In this document: positions 8,976-16,853 of the stretch, piece after piece | How the letters are laid out: every line of letters starts with the position of its first letter | Position numbering within the stretch: position 1 is the first letter of the stretch | Origin: Palsa-892 sp963751615 | GTDB lineage: Bacteria > Pseudomonadota > Alphaproteobacteria > Rhizobiales > Xanthobacteraceae | Direction: 5' to 3' | DNA: 64,000 nucleotides | NCBI GenBank assembly: GCA_963751615.1 | Contig: CAVVVG010000007.1 | Span: forward strand, 62,001-126,000 | The notes under the pieces: generated by a model | Databases searched by the model: none | The model's input: the letters and a program-made list of their open reading frames with translations, nothing else | What the model was told of the DNA's origin: nothing | Translations under genes and position numbers: made by a program

Positions 8976-9826
8976 GCGCGGCCCAAGAAGCGCTCGCGCT
9001 CGAGGAAACGGCGGAACATCATTACGTCGATAACAACGGTGTGAAAATTCACTATGCCGTTCTCGGCAAGGGACCGTTAATCGTTTTTATTCACGGTTTC
9101 CCAGATTATTGGATGAGCTGGCGTCATCAGATGTTGGCGCTTTCGAAGTCGTTTCGTTGCGCCGCGCTTGATATGCGCGGCTATAATCTTAGCGACAAAC
9201 CGAAGGGCATCGAGAATTACAAGATCGATCTTCTCGTTTCCGACGTTGCCGCCGTGATCGGGGATCAGGGCGAAAAAAGCGCGATCATCGTCGGGCACGA
9301 CTGGGGCGGCGCAACCGCGTGGAACCTCGCGATGAAACGCCCCGAGCTGTGCCAGAAGCTTGTAGTTCTCAACATGCCGCACCCGTACGCTCTAGCGCGC
9401 GAACTCGCGAATAATCCGGAGCAGGTTAAATATAGTCAGTATGCGCGCAATTTCATGGACCCGGAGTTTTATAAGCAGATTTCGCTCGAGCGCCTTGGCA
9501 ATTGGGTGACGGAGCCTGCGATGAAGTCGAAGCATTTGGAGGCCATGAAGCGCTCCGATCCACAGGCCATGCTGCACTACTATCAAGCGAATTATCCGCG
9601 TGAGCCCTATCGTGAATGGAAGAGCGAGCCGACCAAGGTCAAAATGCCGGTGCTGCTGATCCACGGACTGAAGGATAAGGCGCTCGCTTCGACCGGCCTG
9701 AACGGTTTGTGGAATTGGGTTGAGCAGGATCTCACCATTACAACGATCCCCGGCGCCGACCATTTCGTGCAACAAGACGCCGCGGATCTTGTGAGCCGCA
9801 CAATCTTTGCGTGGCTGAAACGATAG
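8972..9826 (+). CDS. Alpha/beta hydrolase, epoxide-hydrolase/haloalkane-dehalogenase-like
   Basis: A 284-residue alpha/beta-hydrolase. HGFPD at residues 41-45 gives the oxyanion-hole motif. GHDWGG carries an Asp nucleophile (Asp110) rather than Ser, the hallmark of epoxide hydrolases and dehalogenases. The C-terminal His is in GADHFVQQD. An Asp nucleophile means an ester intermediate hydrolysed by water, known for that family; the natural substrate is unknown. The gene overlaps the MaoC gene by four bases (ATGA), which implies coupled expression and perhaps a common substrate class. Confidence 0.88.
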   Translation: MSAAQEALALEETAEHHYVDNNGVKIHYAVLGKGPLIVFIHGFPDYWMSWRHQMLALSKSFRCAALDMRGYNLSDKPKGIENYKIDLLVSDVAAVIGDQGEKSAIIVGHDWGGATAWNLAMKRPELCQKLVVLNMPHPYALARELANNPEQVKYSQYARNFMDPEFYKQISLERLGNWVTEPAMKSKHLEAMKRSDPQAMLHYYQANYPREPYREWKSEPTKVKMPVLLIHGLKDKALASTGLNGLWNWVEQDLTITTIPGADHFVQQDAADLVSRTIFAWLKR

Positions 9827-9895
9827 GAACGCGTCCCCCAAAAGATATGCCGCGGCGCGCCAAGGACGAATTGATGGCGGGATATTGGAAACAAA

Positions 9896-10525
9896 CTAGC
9901 GAATTCCCAGCATCTTGTGCGTCTGCAAACTGAGGTTCCATTGCGGATGCGCGAGACAATAAGCAATCGCGCGCTTGGTATTCTCCGCAACGTTTGGCCC
10001 ATCCATCGGTTGTAACGAAAAATGCTCGAACAAAAGCCCCGCGAAGTCCTCGGGCAAAGCGCCTTCCTGCGGATAGACAAGTTTCAGCTCGTTGCCTGAC
10101 TTGATGCACAGTTTGGTCCCGGCTTTCGGGCTCACGCAGACCCAGTCGAGACCGCGCGGCGGCTCCAGCGTCCCGTTGGTTTCAACCGCAACCTCAAAGC
10201 CACGCGCATGTAACGCGTCAAGCAGTGCAGTATCGATTTGCAACAAAGGCTCGCCGCCAGTGAGCACGGTAAAGCGCTTTTCCTGTCCCGCGCCCCATTC
10301 TTCGGCAATGGTGTCGGCGAGCTCTATCGCCGATTTATAATTTCCACCCTTCGAACCGTCGGTACCGACAAATTCGGTATCGCAGAAATTGCAGATCGCC
10401 TCGGGACGGTCCTGTTCGCGACCGGACCACAGATTGCATCCCGCAAACCGGCAAAATACGGCCGGACGGCCAGTTTGGGCGCCCTCGCCTTGCAAGGTCA
10501 GGAAAATTTCTTTGACCGCGTACAT
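9896..10525 (-). CDS. queE: 7-carboxy-7-deazaguanine synthase
   Basis: Radical-SAM enzyme that contracts 6-carboxy-tetrahydropterin to 7-carboxy-7-deazaguanine on the way to queuosine. The 209 residues begin with the typical MYAVKEIFLTLQGEG. The cluster cysteines sit in GCNLWSG and ICNFCDTEF, the expanded C-x14-C-x2-C spacing seen in many proteobacterial QueE proteins. TGGEPLLQ is the SAM-binding GGE motif. It is divergent from queD with only 38 bases between the two starts. queC and queF are not in this window. Confidence 0.95.
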   Translation of the reverse strand: MYAVKEIFLTLQGEGAQTGRPAVFCRFAGCNLWSGREQDRPEAICNFCDTEFVGTDGSKGGNYKSAIELADTIAEEWGAGQEKRFTVLTGGEPLLQIDTALLDALHARGFEVAVETNGTLEPPRGLDWVCVSPKAGTKLCIKSGNELKLVYPQEGALPEDFAGLLFEHFSLQPMDGPNVAENTKRAIAYCLAHPQWNLSLQTHKMLGIR

Positions 10526-10563
10526 TTGTTCGTGAATAGAGAAGCCGAATTTGGGCGAAAACT

Positions 10564-11019
10564 ATGTCGAAGCCGGGTAGCAACGCAATTGTCATCGTGC
10601 AGCGGATCGAGTGGGATGCAATGCATCGCATCCCAGGCCACGAGGGTGCCTGCAAGGCCTATCACGGCCACCGTTACGCCGCCGAGATTTCGGTTACCGC
10701 CGACAAGCTCGACGCACTGGGTCGCGTGGTGGACTTCTCGGTGATTGAGGACGTAATCGGCGGCTGGATAAGGCAGAACCTCGATCACACCGCGATTCTC
10801 TACATCAGGGACGACGAACCGTCGGCAAAATCCGTGATCGAGGCCAATAAGCGGCTCGGCAAACCGGCCTACCTGCTCGAAGGTTATCCCACGGTCGAAG
10901 TGATCGTCGCCGAACTTGGCCGTGTCACAACCGAATTGTTGAAACCGCATGGCGTTCGCGTCATTTCGATCCGACTATGGGAAACGCCGGAATGTTCGGC
11001 GCTGTGGTTCGCGAAGTAA
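10564..11019 (+). CDS. queD: 6-carboxy-5,6,7,8-tetrahydropterin synthase
   Basis: QueD converts dihydroneopterin triphosphate to 6-carboxy-tetrahydropterin, the substrate made for QueE. The 151-residue tunnelling-fold protein keeps the zinc histidines: one in DAMHRIPGH and two in YHGHRYAAEI. VVDFSVIEDVI and LDHTAILY are the usual following blocks, and the C-terminal SIRLWETPECSA holds the family WET motif. The ATG at 10564 has only a weak upstream ribosome site, so initiation may be weak or leaderless. It is divergent from queE, so both steps are probably controlled from one short shared region. Confidence 0.94.
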   Translation: MSKPGSNAIVIVQRIEWDAMHRIPGHEGACKAYHGHRYAAEISVTADKLDALGRVVDFSVIEDVIGGWIRQNLDHTAILYIRDDEPSAKSVIEANKRLGKPAYLLEGYPTVEVIVAELGRVTTELLKPHGVRVISIRLWETPECSALWFAK

Positions 11020-11029
11020 AAGCGATCGC

Positions 11030-12085
11030 CTACGGAAAAATTGGAAGCTGCATCAGCCCTTCAGTCTCCGGGAAGCCGAGCATAAGATTCATGTTCTGCA
11101 CAGCCTGGCCCGAGGCGCCTTTCACGAGATTGTCGAGCGTCGCTATTACGATGGCCTTGCCCGCAACCCGGTCGGCGACGACGCCGATGTGCACGAAATT
11201 CGAGCCACGGACATGCCGCGACTGCGGCACCGCGCCAAAGTCGAGTACCTGCACGAACGGCTCGTTGCTGTAGAAATCGGTAAGCACGTTGTGAAGCTGC
11301 TCCGCCGTCGTCTTACCGAGCATCTTCACGTAGTGGGTGGCGTAAATGCCACGATTCATCGGCGCGAGATGCGGCGTGAAGGTTGCGACCACCGGGCGCT
11401 TGGCGGCGAGCGAAAATTCCTGGTCGAGTTCCGACATGTGCCGATGCTTGCCTACACCGTAGGCGTGCATGCCCTCGGAGACTTCACTAAACAGCATTTC
11501 TTCTTTTGCCGCCCTGCCTGCGCCGGTCATGCCGCTCTTGGAATCGATCACGATGGAGTCCGGGTCGATGGCGCCAGCTTCGAGCAGCGGCACGATCGCC
11601 AGTATCGACGTCGTGCTGTAGCAGCCAGGGTTCGCCACCAGTCGCGCCGTCTTGATTTTGTCGCGATAGATTTCGGTGAGGCCGTAGACCGCCTCTTTCT
11701 GTAGCTCGACCGCCTGATGGGCGTGGCCGTACCATTGCTCGTAAACGACTGGATCGCTCATCCGAAAGTCGGCGGAGATGTCAACGATCTTGAGCTTTGG
11801 CGCATCGGCGGCGAGCTTTTTGATCACGGTCTGCGTCGTGCCATGCGGCAGGGCGCACAATACAAAATCGAGAGCGCTCACGTCGATCTCACCGATCTTC
11901 ACCAGCTTCGGTAGGCCTAGCCCGACGAATTGCGGAAAAACTCTTTCCATTGGCTGGCCAACATGGCGGTCGGCCGTTAGCGTTTTGATCTCGACCCGCG
12001 GATGCCGCAGCAGCAAGCGCACGGCTTCGCCACCCGCGTAACCGGATGCGCCGAGAATGCCGATGCGAGCCTTCAAATCCGCCAT
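11030..12085 (-). CDS. argC: N-acetyl-gamma-glutamyl-phosphate reductase
   Basis: Third step of arginine synthesis: NADPH-dependent reduction of N-acetylglutamyl phosphate to the semialdehyde. The nucleotide motif GILGASGYAGGEAVRLL is at residues 7-23, and the active Cys is in VANPGCYSTT. AHRHMSEL-like residues appear here as GKHRHMSELDQ near the catalytic His. The open frame extends to 12163, but the ATG at 12085 gives 351 residues, the normal length, and puts the Rossmann motif at its usual N-terminal place. It converges on queD with a 10-base gap. Confidence 0.95.
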   Translation of the reverse strand: MADLKARIGILGASGYAGGEAVRLLLRHPRVEIKTLTADRHVGQPMERVFPQFVGLGLPKLVKIGEIDVSALDFVLCALPHGTTQTVIKKLAADAPKLKIVDISADFRMSDPVVYEQWYGHAHQAVELQKEAVYGLTEIYRDKIKTARLVANPGCYSTTSILAIVPLLEAGAIDPDSIVIDSKSGMTGAGRAAKEEMLFSEVSEGMHAYGVGKHRHMSELDQEFSLAAKRPVVATFTPHLAPMNRGIYATHYVKMLGKTTAEQLHNVLTDFYSNEPFVQVLDFGAVPQSRHVRGSNFVHIGVVADRVAGKAIVIATLDNLVKGASGQAVQNMNLMLGFPETEGLMQLPIFP

Positions 12086-12256
12086 GATTGCCTCCCGAAT
12101 GGGCGCGAGGCTTAGCGCAATCCGCCCCCGGGCGGAAGCCAAGGTCTGTTCCTCCAGCCACACGCTACGGCTTCCGTAGCGGTACGATTGCCGCGTTTAG
12201 CAAGCCGGGATAGTCTTCATGCGACTACCCCACAAGATGAAACAGGGATGGATAAC

Positions 12257-12554
12257 ATGGCTGTGGACGGAAATTGGAATATCTCGATCGAAACGCCGAT
12301 CGGCACGCGCCAGGCAACGCTGAATATCGCGGCAGACGGCAGTTCGCTCACTGGCACGCAGGCGGCGGACGGAAACTCGACCGCGATCACCGACGGTACA
12401 GGTCGACGGCAACAAGGTTTCATGGAAGGTCGCGATTGTGAATCCGATGCCAATGACGCTCGAATTCTCGGGCACCGTGGACGGCGATAAGATTTCTGGC
12501 AACGCTAACGCCGGCGCTTTTGGTGCGCTTCCCTTCAGCGGAACCCGCGCCTAA
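12257..12554 (+). pseudogene. Small conserved unknown protein, broken by a one-base insertion
   Basis: Two frames join into one sensible protein of about 98 residues. Frame one gives MAVDGNWNISIETPIGTRQA up to ITDG. The other frame continues VDGNKVSWKVAIVNPMPMTL and ends GALPFSGTRA. Removing the C at 12399 turns GGTACAGGTC into GGT AAG GTC and restores DGKVDGN, which matches a repeated internal pattern (DG...V.GN) in this kind of beta-rich protein. I recall similar short Rhizobiales proteins of unknown function that start M-x-DG-x-W and end FSGTRA. It is followed by a strong terminator. Whether the break is biological or an assembly error cannot be told here. Confidence 0.75.
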
Positions 12555-12574
12555 CACACTCGGATAAGATGCAG

Positions 12575-12611
12575 CGAGCCGCCCTTCGATTGGGCGGCTC
12601 GAATGCTTTTT
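12575..12611 (+). terminator. Rho-independent terminator
   Basis: A perfect 10-bp stem, CGAGCCGCCC (12575-12584) with GGGCGGCTCG (12592-12601), encloses a 7-base loop. It is followed by AATGCTTTTT. It lies 20 bases after the stop of the frameshifted small gene and 42 bases before parE, so it should isolate parE from upstream transcription. Confidence 0.85.
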
Positions 12612-12653
12612 ATGGCATGATCTCGCCCAGTTGATTCGCGAACGATCCTCCCC

Positions 12654-14729
12654 ATGGCCAAATCGGCAAAGAAATCCGTCAAAAAATCCGCTCCTCCCGC
12701 CAAGCGCGGCGGCGCGAAGCAGGACGACCTGTTTGCGCGCGCCTCCGAAGCCGCGACACAAAAAGCGCGCGGTGGAAAATCAACTGCGAAACGCGCGCGC
12801 GGAGAATACGGTGCCGCGCAGATCGAGGTACTTGAGGGTCTCGAGCCCGTCCGCCGCCGCCCCGGCATGTATGTCGGTGGCACCGACGAACGGGCGCTGC
12901 ATCACTTGTTCTCGGAAGTCATTGACAACGCTATGGACGAGGCCGTCGCGGGTCAGGCGACGACAATCGAAGTCGAAATGGACGCTGACGGATTTCTCAC
13001 AGTATCCGACAACGGCCGCGGTATCCCGGTCGAGGAACATCCAAAATTCAAGAAAAAATCTGCCCTTGAAGTTATCATGACGACGCTGCACTCGGGGGGA
13101 AAATTCAGCAACGAAGTCTATGAAACGTCGGGCGGCCTACACGGTGTCGGCGTGTCGGTCGCGAACGCGCTATCCGAAGAGCTGCAAGTGGAAGTCGCGC
13201 GCGGTGGTAATTTATACCGGCAGACTTACAAACGCGGCGCGCCGCAAGGCCCGGTAAAGCTTGTGCAGAAGGGCGTGAAAAAGCGCGGCACTCGCGTGCG
13301 GCTCAAGCCCGATCCGGAAATCTTTGGCAAGGGCGCAGCGTTCAAACCGAAACGGGTCTTTGCCGCGACCAAGGCCAAAGCGTATCTGTTCGGCGGCGTC
13401 GAAATTCGCTGGCATTGCGCCAAGGCGCTGCTCAAGGGAATCGACGATGTTCCGGAGAAGGACACGTTTCATTTTGAAAACGGACTGCTCGATTACCTTT
13501 CGAGCGAACTTGAAGGCCATACCCTCGTTCACTCCGAAATCTTCGCGGGCAAGACCGAGAAAAAAGGCGGCCATGGTGGCGCCGAATGGGCAATCGCCTG
13601 GATCGGCGATGACGACGGATTTGTGCGCTCCTACTGCAACACAATCCCGACGCCCGAGGGCGGTACACATGAGGTGGGCCTCCGTACCGCAATCCTGCGC
13701 GGTCTTAAGGATTACGCTGAACGCGTTGGCAATAAGCGCGCGGGTCCGATCACGGCGGAAGACGCGATGACCGGCGCGACTGCCATGCTTTCGGTCTTCA
13801 TCCGTGACCCAGAATTCGTCGGTCAGACCAAGGACCGCCTCGCCACCGCCGAGGCGCAACGGCTCACGGAAGCTGCCGTGCGCGATGCGTTTGAGCACTG
13901 GCTCACGCAAAATCCGCTGCAATCGAACAAACTACTTGACTGGGCCGTCGACCGCGCTGAGGAACGGCTGCGCCGCCGCCAAGAAAAGGAAATCTCGCGC
14001 AAGACCGCTGTGCGTAAACTGCGCCTTCCGGGTAAGCTCGCCGATTGTTCGAGCGGTGCGTCGGCGGGTTCGGAAATTTTCATCGTCGAGGGCGACTCCG
14101 CCGGCGGCTCAGCGAAACAGGCACGCGATCGCGCAATGCAGGCAGTGCTGCCGCTGCGTGGAAAGATCCTGAATGTGGCGAGCGCGGGGCGCGACAAGCT
14201 CGCGCAGAACCAGCAGCTTGCGGACCTCGCACAGGCGCTAGGCTCCGGTCTCGGTTCGCATTATCGCGACGAACAGTTGCGTTACGAGAAGGTTATCATC
14301 ATGTGCGACGCTGACGTCGACGGCGCGCATATTGCCTCGCTGCTGATCACCTTCTTCTATCGCGAAATGCCGAAACTGATCGAAAACGGCCACCTGTATT
14401 TGGCCGTGCCGCCGCTTTACCGGCTCACGTACGGGGCTACCACCATTTATGCACACGACGATAAGCACAAGGATCAACTTTTAAAAACTGTATTCAAGGG
14501 CAAGACAAAAATCGACATCGGCCGTTTCAAAGGCCTCGGCGAAATGCTGCCGTCGCAGCTGAAAGATACGATGAACCCGAAAACGCGTTCATTATTACGT
14601 GTGTCGGTAAAGGACGCATTGAGGGCGGCGACCACGAAGACGGTCGAACGGCTGATGGGCAACAAACCGGAGGCGCGCTTTCAGTTCATTTCCGAGAACG
14701 CGCAATTCGCGAAAGAACTGGATATTTGA
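12654..14729 (+). CDS. parE: DNA topoisomerase IV subunit B
   Basis: ATPase subunit of topoisomerase IV, which decatenates daughter chromosomes. The 691 residues begin with a Lys/Ala-rich tail (about 45 residues), then the GHKL ATPase domain: VIDNAMDEAVAG carries the catalytic Glu/Asn region, and SDNGRGIPVEEHP and GLHGVGVSVANAL follow. The Toprim domain has EGDSAGGSAK near residue 478 and DADVDGAHI near 555. GKILNVASAG and a C-terminus ending in the usual topoisomerase block complete it. The length and the absence of the long GyrB insert favour ParE over GyrB. parC is not in this window. Confidence 0.95.
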   Translation: MAKSAKKSVKKSAPPAKRGGAKQDDLFARASEAATQKARGGKSTAKRARGEYGAAQIEVLEGLEPVRRRPGMYVGGTDERALHHLFSEVIDNAMDEAVAGQATTIEVEMDADGFLTVSDNGRGIPVEEHPKFKKKSALEVIMTTLHSGGKFSNEVYETSGGLHGVGVSVANALSEELQVEVARGGNLYRQTYKRGAPQGPVKLVQKGVKKRGTRVRLKPDPEIFGKGAAFKPKRVFAATKAKAYLFGGVEIRWHCAKALLKGIDDVPEKDTFHFENGLLDYLSSELEGHTLVHSEIFAGKTEKKGGHGGAEWAIAWIGDDDGFVRSYCNTIPTPEGGTHEVGLRTAILRGLKDYAERVGNKRAGPITAEDAMTGATAMLSVFIRDPEFVGQTKDRLATAEAQRLTEAAVRDAFEHWLTQNPLQSNKLLDWAVDRAEERLRRRQEKEISRKTAVRKLRLPGKLADCSSGASAGSEIFIVEGDSAGGSAKQARDRAMQAVLPLRGKILNVASAGRDKLAQNQQLADLAQALGSGLGSHYRDEQLRYEKVIIMCDADVDGAHIASLLITFFYREMPKLIENGHLYLAVPPLYRLTYGATTIYAHDDKHKDQLLKTVFKGKTKIDIGRFKGLGEMLPSQLKDTMNPKTRSLLRVSVKDALRAATTKTVERLMGNKPEARFQFISENAQFAKELDI

Positions 14730-14797
14730 GCTTCATAATCGTGATAGCCGGCACATGCCCGGTCATGAGGATGTGATTTTCTGCTACACTTTCCACT

Positions 14798-15205
14798 ATG
14801 ACCGACCTCTCCCAAATCAAGCTCGGCCTTACCGGCAACGCCGAACTCGTTGTCGGCGAAGAACACACCGCGCCGCGCATCGGTTCCGGCCGCGTGCGCG
14901 TGCTCGCTACCCCGGTTATGATCAATTTGATTGAGGCGGCAGCGCTCAAAGCCGCCGAGCATCTGCTGCCTGTCGGCCACCAGAGCCTTGGCACGCATCT
15001 GGACGTGAGGCATTACGCTGCGACGCCAGTCGGCATGAAAATTCGCGCGACTGCTGAAATTACCAAAATCGACGGTCGAACGATTACTTTTCGCGTTTTT
15101 GCGGAAGACGAAAAGGAACCGATCGGCGATGGCAGCCACGACCGCGTCGTGGTCAATGTCGAGCGGTTCGACAAACGGGTGCAGCAGAAACTTGGAGCGG
15201 CATAG
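14798..15205 (+). CDS. Hotdog-fold thioesterase, FlK-like
   Basis: A 135-residue hotdog thioesterase of the fluoroacetyl-CoA-thioesterase-like (FlK) family, cleaving an acyl-CoA that is not known here. Residues matching the FlK catalytic set are visible: Thr in LATPVMINLIEAAA with the Glu following, and His in GTHLDVRHYAATPVG. The C-terminal half has GSHDRVVVNVERF. In most organisms such proteins are general housekeeping thioesterases; resistance to fluoroacetate should not be assumed. It is 68 bases downstream of parE on the same strand, possibly in the same transcript. Confidence 0.85.
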   Translation: MTDLSQIKLGLTGNAELVVGEEHTAPRIGSGRVRVLATPVMINLIEAAALKAAEHLLPVGHQSLGTHLDVRHYAATPVGMKIRATAEITKIDGRTITFRVFAEDEKEPIGDGSHDRVVVNVERFDKRVQQKLGAA

Positions 15206-15272
15206 TGCTTTCTCAGGTTCCATTCGCGCAGTCTGCGCGAGTGTAACAAATGTAAAGGCTTCAAAAAATCAA

Positions 15273-15303
15273 AAACCCCCTCCCGCTTTGCGAGAGAGGG
15301 TTT
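15273..15303. terminator. Imperfect palindrome, likely bidirectional terminator or REP-like repeat
   Basis: Fourteen bases from 15273 (AAACCCCCTCCCGC) pair with 15290-15303 (GCGAGAGAGGGTTT) with two mismatches around a TTT loop. Runs of A before and T after suit both strands. It lies between the thioesterase (ends 15205) and cspA (ends 15394 on the other strand), the right place for a shared terminator. CCTCTCCCGC-type palindromes are also common dispersed repeats in Rhizobiales, so it may be one copy of such a family. Confidence 0.6.
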
Positions 15304-15393
15304 CCCCTCCGGCCCTTCGCGCGCCCGCCAGTACATCCGTGGTCGGTCGCGTATCTCGAGACAAAGGCTAGCGGGTGATCCCGCTATTCGTGG

Positions 15394-15603
15394 TTAGGCC
15401 GCCTGCAGGTTTTCCGCGGAGTCCTTGCCGTTCTTTGGGTTGCGCTTCACCTCGTAGGAGATCTTCTGACCTTCCGCGAGGTTGTGCATGCCCGCGCGTT
15501 CGACCGCGCTGATATGGACAAAAACGTCATTGCCACCATCGTCCGGCTGAATGAAGCCGAAGCCCTTCTGCGCGTTAAACCACTTTACAGTTCCAGTGCT
15601 CAT
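15394..15603 (-). CDS. cspA: Cold-shock protein, CspA family
   Basis: Small single-strand nucleic-acid chaperone of 69 residues, the exact size of bacterial cold-shock domains. The RNP1 motif KGFGFI and RNP2 motif VFVHIS are both present, after the usual start MSTGTVKWFNAQ. The ATG at 15603 is preceded by AAAGGG at the right distance. About 200 bases upstream on the minus strand hold no supported gene and may be a long 5' leader, as in known csp mRNAs; that is inference. Alphaproteobacteria usually have several paralogues, so cold induction is not implied. Confidence 0.95.
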   Translation of the reverse strand: MSTGTVKWFNAQKGFGFIQPDDGGNDVFVHISAVERAGMHNLAEGQKISYEVKRNPKNGKDSAENLQAA

Positions 15604-15821
15604 CTCGAGCCCTTTCTTGGATCAATATAACATCGGCGCTGCGCGACCGCGCAACTCCGTCTTCCATCGATGTTTTGGAGAGGTCGTTAGCAGGTCCACT
15701 ATTCGTAGGCCCAGGCCAAGTCTTCGGCCGAAACTCGATGCCGTTCATATAGAGACCAAAAACGGCATAGTCAAGGCAGCTTATCACGCCCTTATTTCGT
15801 CGATTGAGAATTAATCCCTTG

Positions 15822-16676
15822 TCAATTCGCTAATTTAAAACGGAACGCGTCACCGTCCTTCGTCACGCGGCCAGCGTCGTAGTGCCCGCCGATTACAAGT
15901 GTCGGATTGTTCACGAAATAGGAAAACAGTTCCCGCCGTGTGTTGGTGGATTGGGCGGGGTCGGTGTCAAAGGTCGAAGCCCAATCGACATGCGCCATCT
16001 GACAGGGATGATGGGCAACGTCGCCCGTCAGCACTCCCACTTCCGCGTCCGAGTGGATCCTGACACTCATATGACCGGGGCTATGTCCAGGCGTTGAGAA
16101 TACGCTCAATTCCTTGCACAGCGGATCGCCGTTCTCGACAAAATCAACGAGGCCCGCATCGACTATCGGCATTACCGAATCCGCCATGATGGCCGCCGTC
16201 ATCGGATCACTCTGATGCGCGCTCCAGTAGTCGTATTCGTAACGACCAAAAAAATAGCGCGCTTTTGGAAACGTCGGTACCCATCGCCCGTTCAAGAGCT
16301 TCGTGTTCCAGCCGACATGATCTACATGGAGATGCGTGCAGAAAACCTTGTCAATGGTTTCTGGCGGATGGCCAGCGTCGGCGAGCCGTTGTAAGAACGA
16401 AGTATTGAGACGGTTCCACGGCGGGATCGTACGGTTCTCCTTGTCGTTCCCGATACAAGTGTCGACGAGGATTTTTTGTTTACCTGTATTCACCACAAGC
16501 GAATGTATACTCATCTTGAGCCGCCCGTCCTCGGCGAAGTCGGGGGCCAGCCAGTCGATTTTCTTGATTTCCTCTTGCGTCGCCTGCGGCAGAATAAATC
16601 GGGTGTGTCCCACCATTTCCATTTCGACTATTTTTGTAACTGTGACCGTACCAATCTTCCATCGCTTGAAATGCAT
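15822..16676 (-). CDS. Metallo-beta-lactamase-fold hydrolase
   Basis: A 284-residue MBL-fold hydrolase. The metal motif HLHVDHVGW (H-x-H-x-D-H) lies near residue 115. Further ligands are TPGHSPGHMSV, the Asp in LTGDVAHHP and the C-terminal His in VIGGHYDAG. The two-metal site is therefore complete. The substrate is unknown; relatives include lactonases, esterases and glyoxalase-II-like enzymes. It is divergent from pobA with 177 bases between the starts, which could mean coregulation and a role in aromatic-acid metabolism, though this is only positional evidence. Confidence 0.85.
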   Translation of the reverse strand: MHFKRWKIGTVTVTKIVEMEMVGHTRFILPQATQEEIKKIDWLAPDFAEDGRLKMSIHSLVVNTGKQKILVDTCIGNDKENRTIPPWNRLNTSFLQRLADAGHPPETIDKVFCTHLHVDHVGWNTKLLNGRWVPTFPKARYFFGRYEYDYWSAHQSDPMTAAIMADSVMPIVDAGLVDFVENGDPLCKELSVFSTPGHSPGHMSVRIHSDAEVGVLTGDVAHHPCQMAHVDWASTFDTDPAQSTNTRRELFSYFVNNPTLVIGGHYDAGRVTKDGDAFRFKLAN

Positions 16677-16853
16677 TGCTTCGTTACACCCCCCTTACCC
16701 CTGCAAGAATGCGCAATCTGTTAAGAGCGCGCAACCATCCATTGTGCGACACGCGATCGAGCAAATAAGTTACTCTTTCCCGTTTCGGTACTTTCTCGCG
16801 TAGCATGCTTTAGTTAGATTCTGAAAATCAAAGCAACGAGCCAGGGAAATTTC

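Noticed and set aside
14798..15205. Fluoroacetate-resistance function for the FlK-like thioesterase
   Set aside because: Only the fold and catalytic residues match; no fluoro-metabolite genes are nearby, and the family is widespread with other roles.
15575..15787. Minus-strand 70-codon frame upstream of and overlapping cspA
   Set aside because: It overlaps the cspA start in another frame and looks like leader sequence; no domain or conserved pattern recognised.
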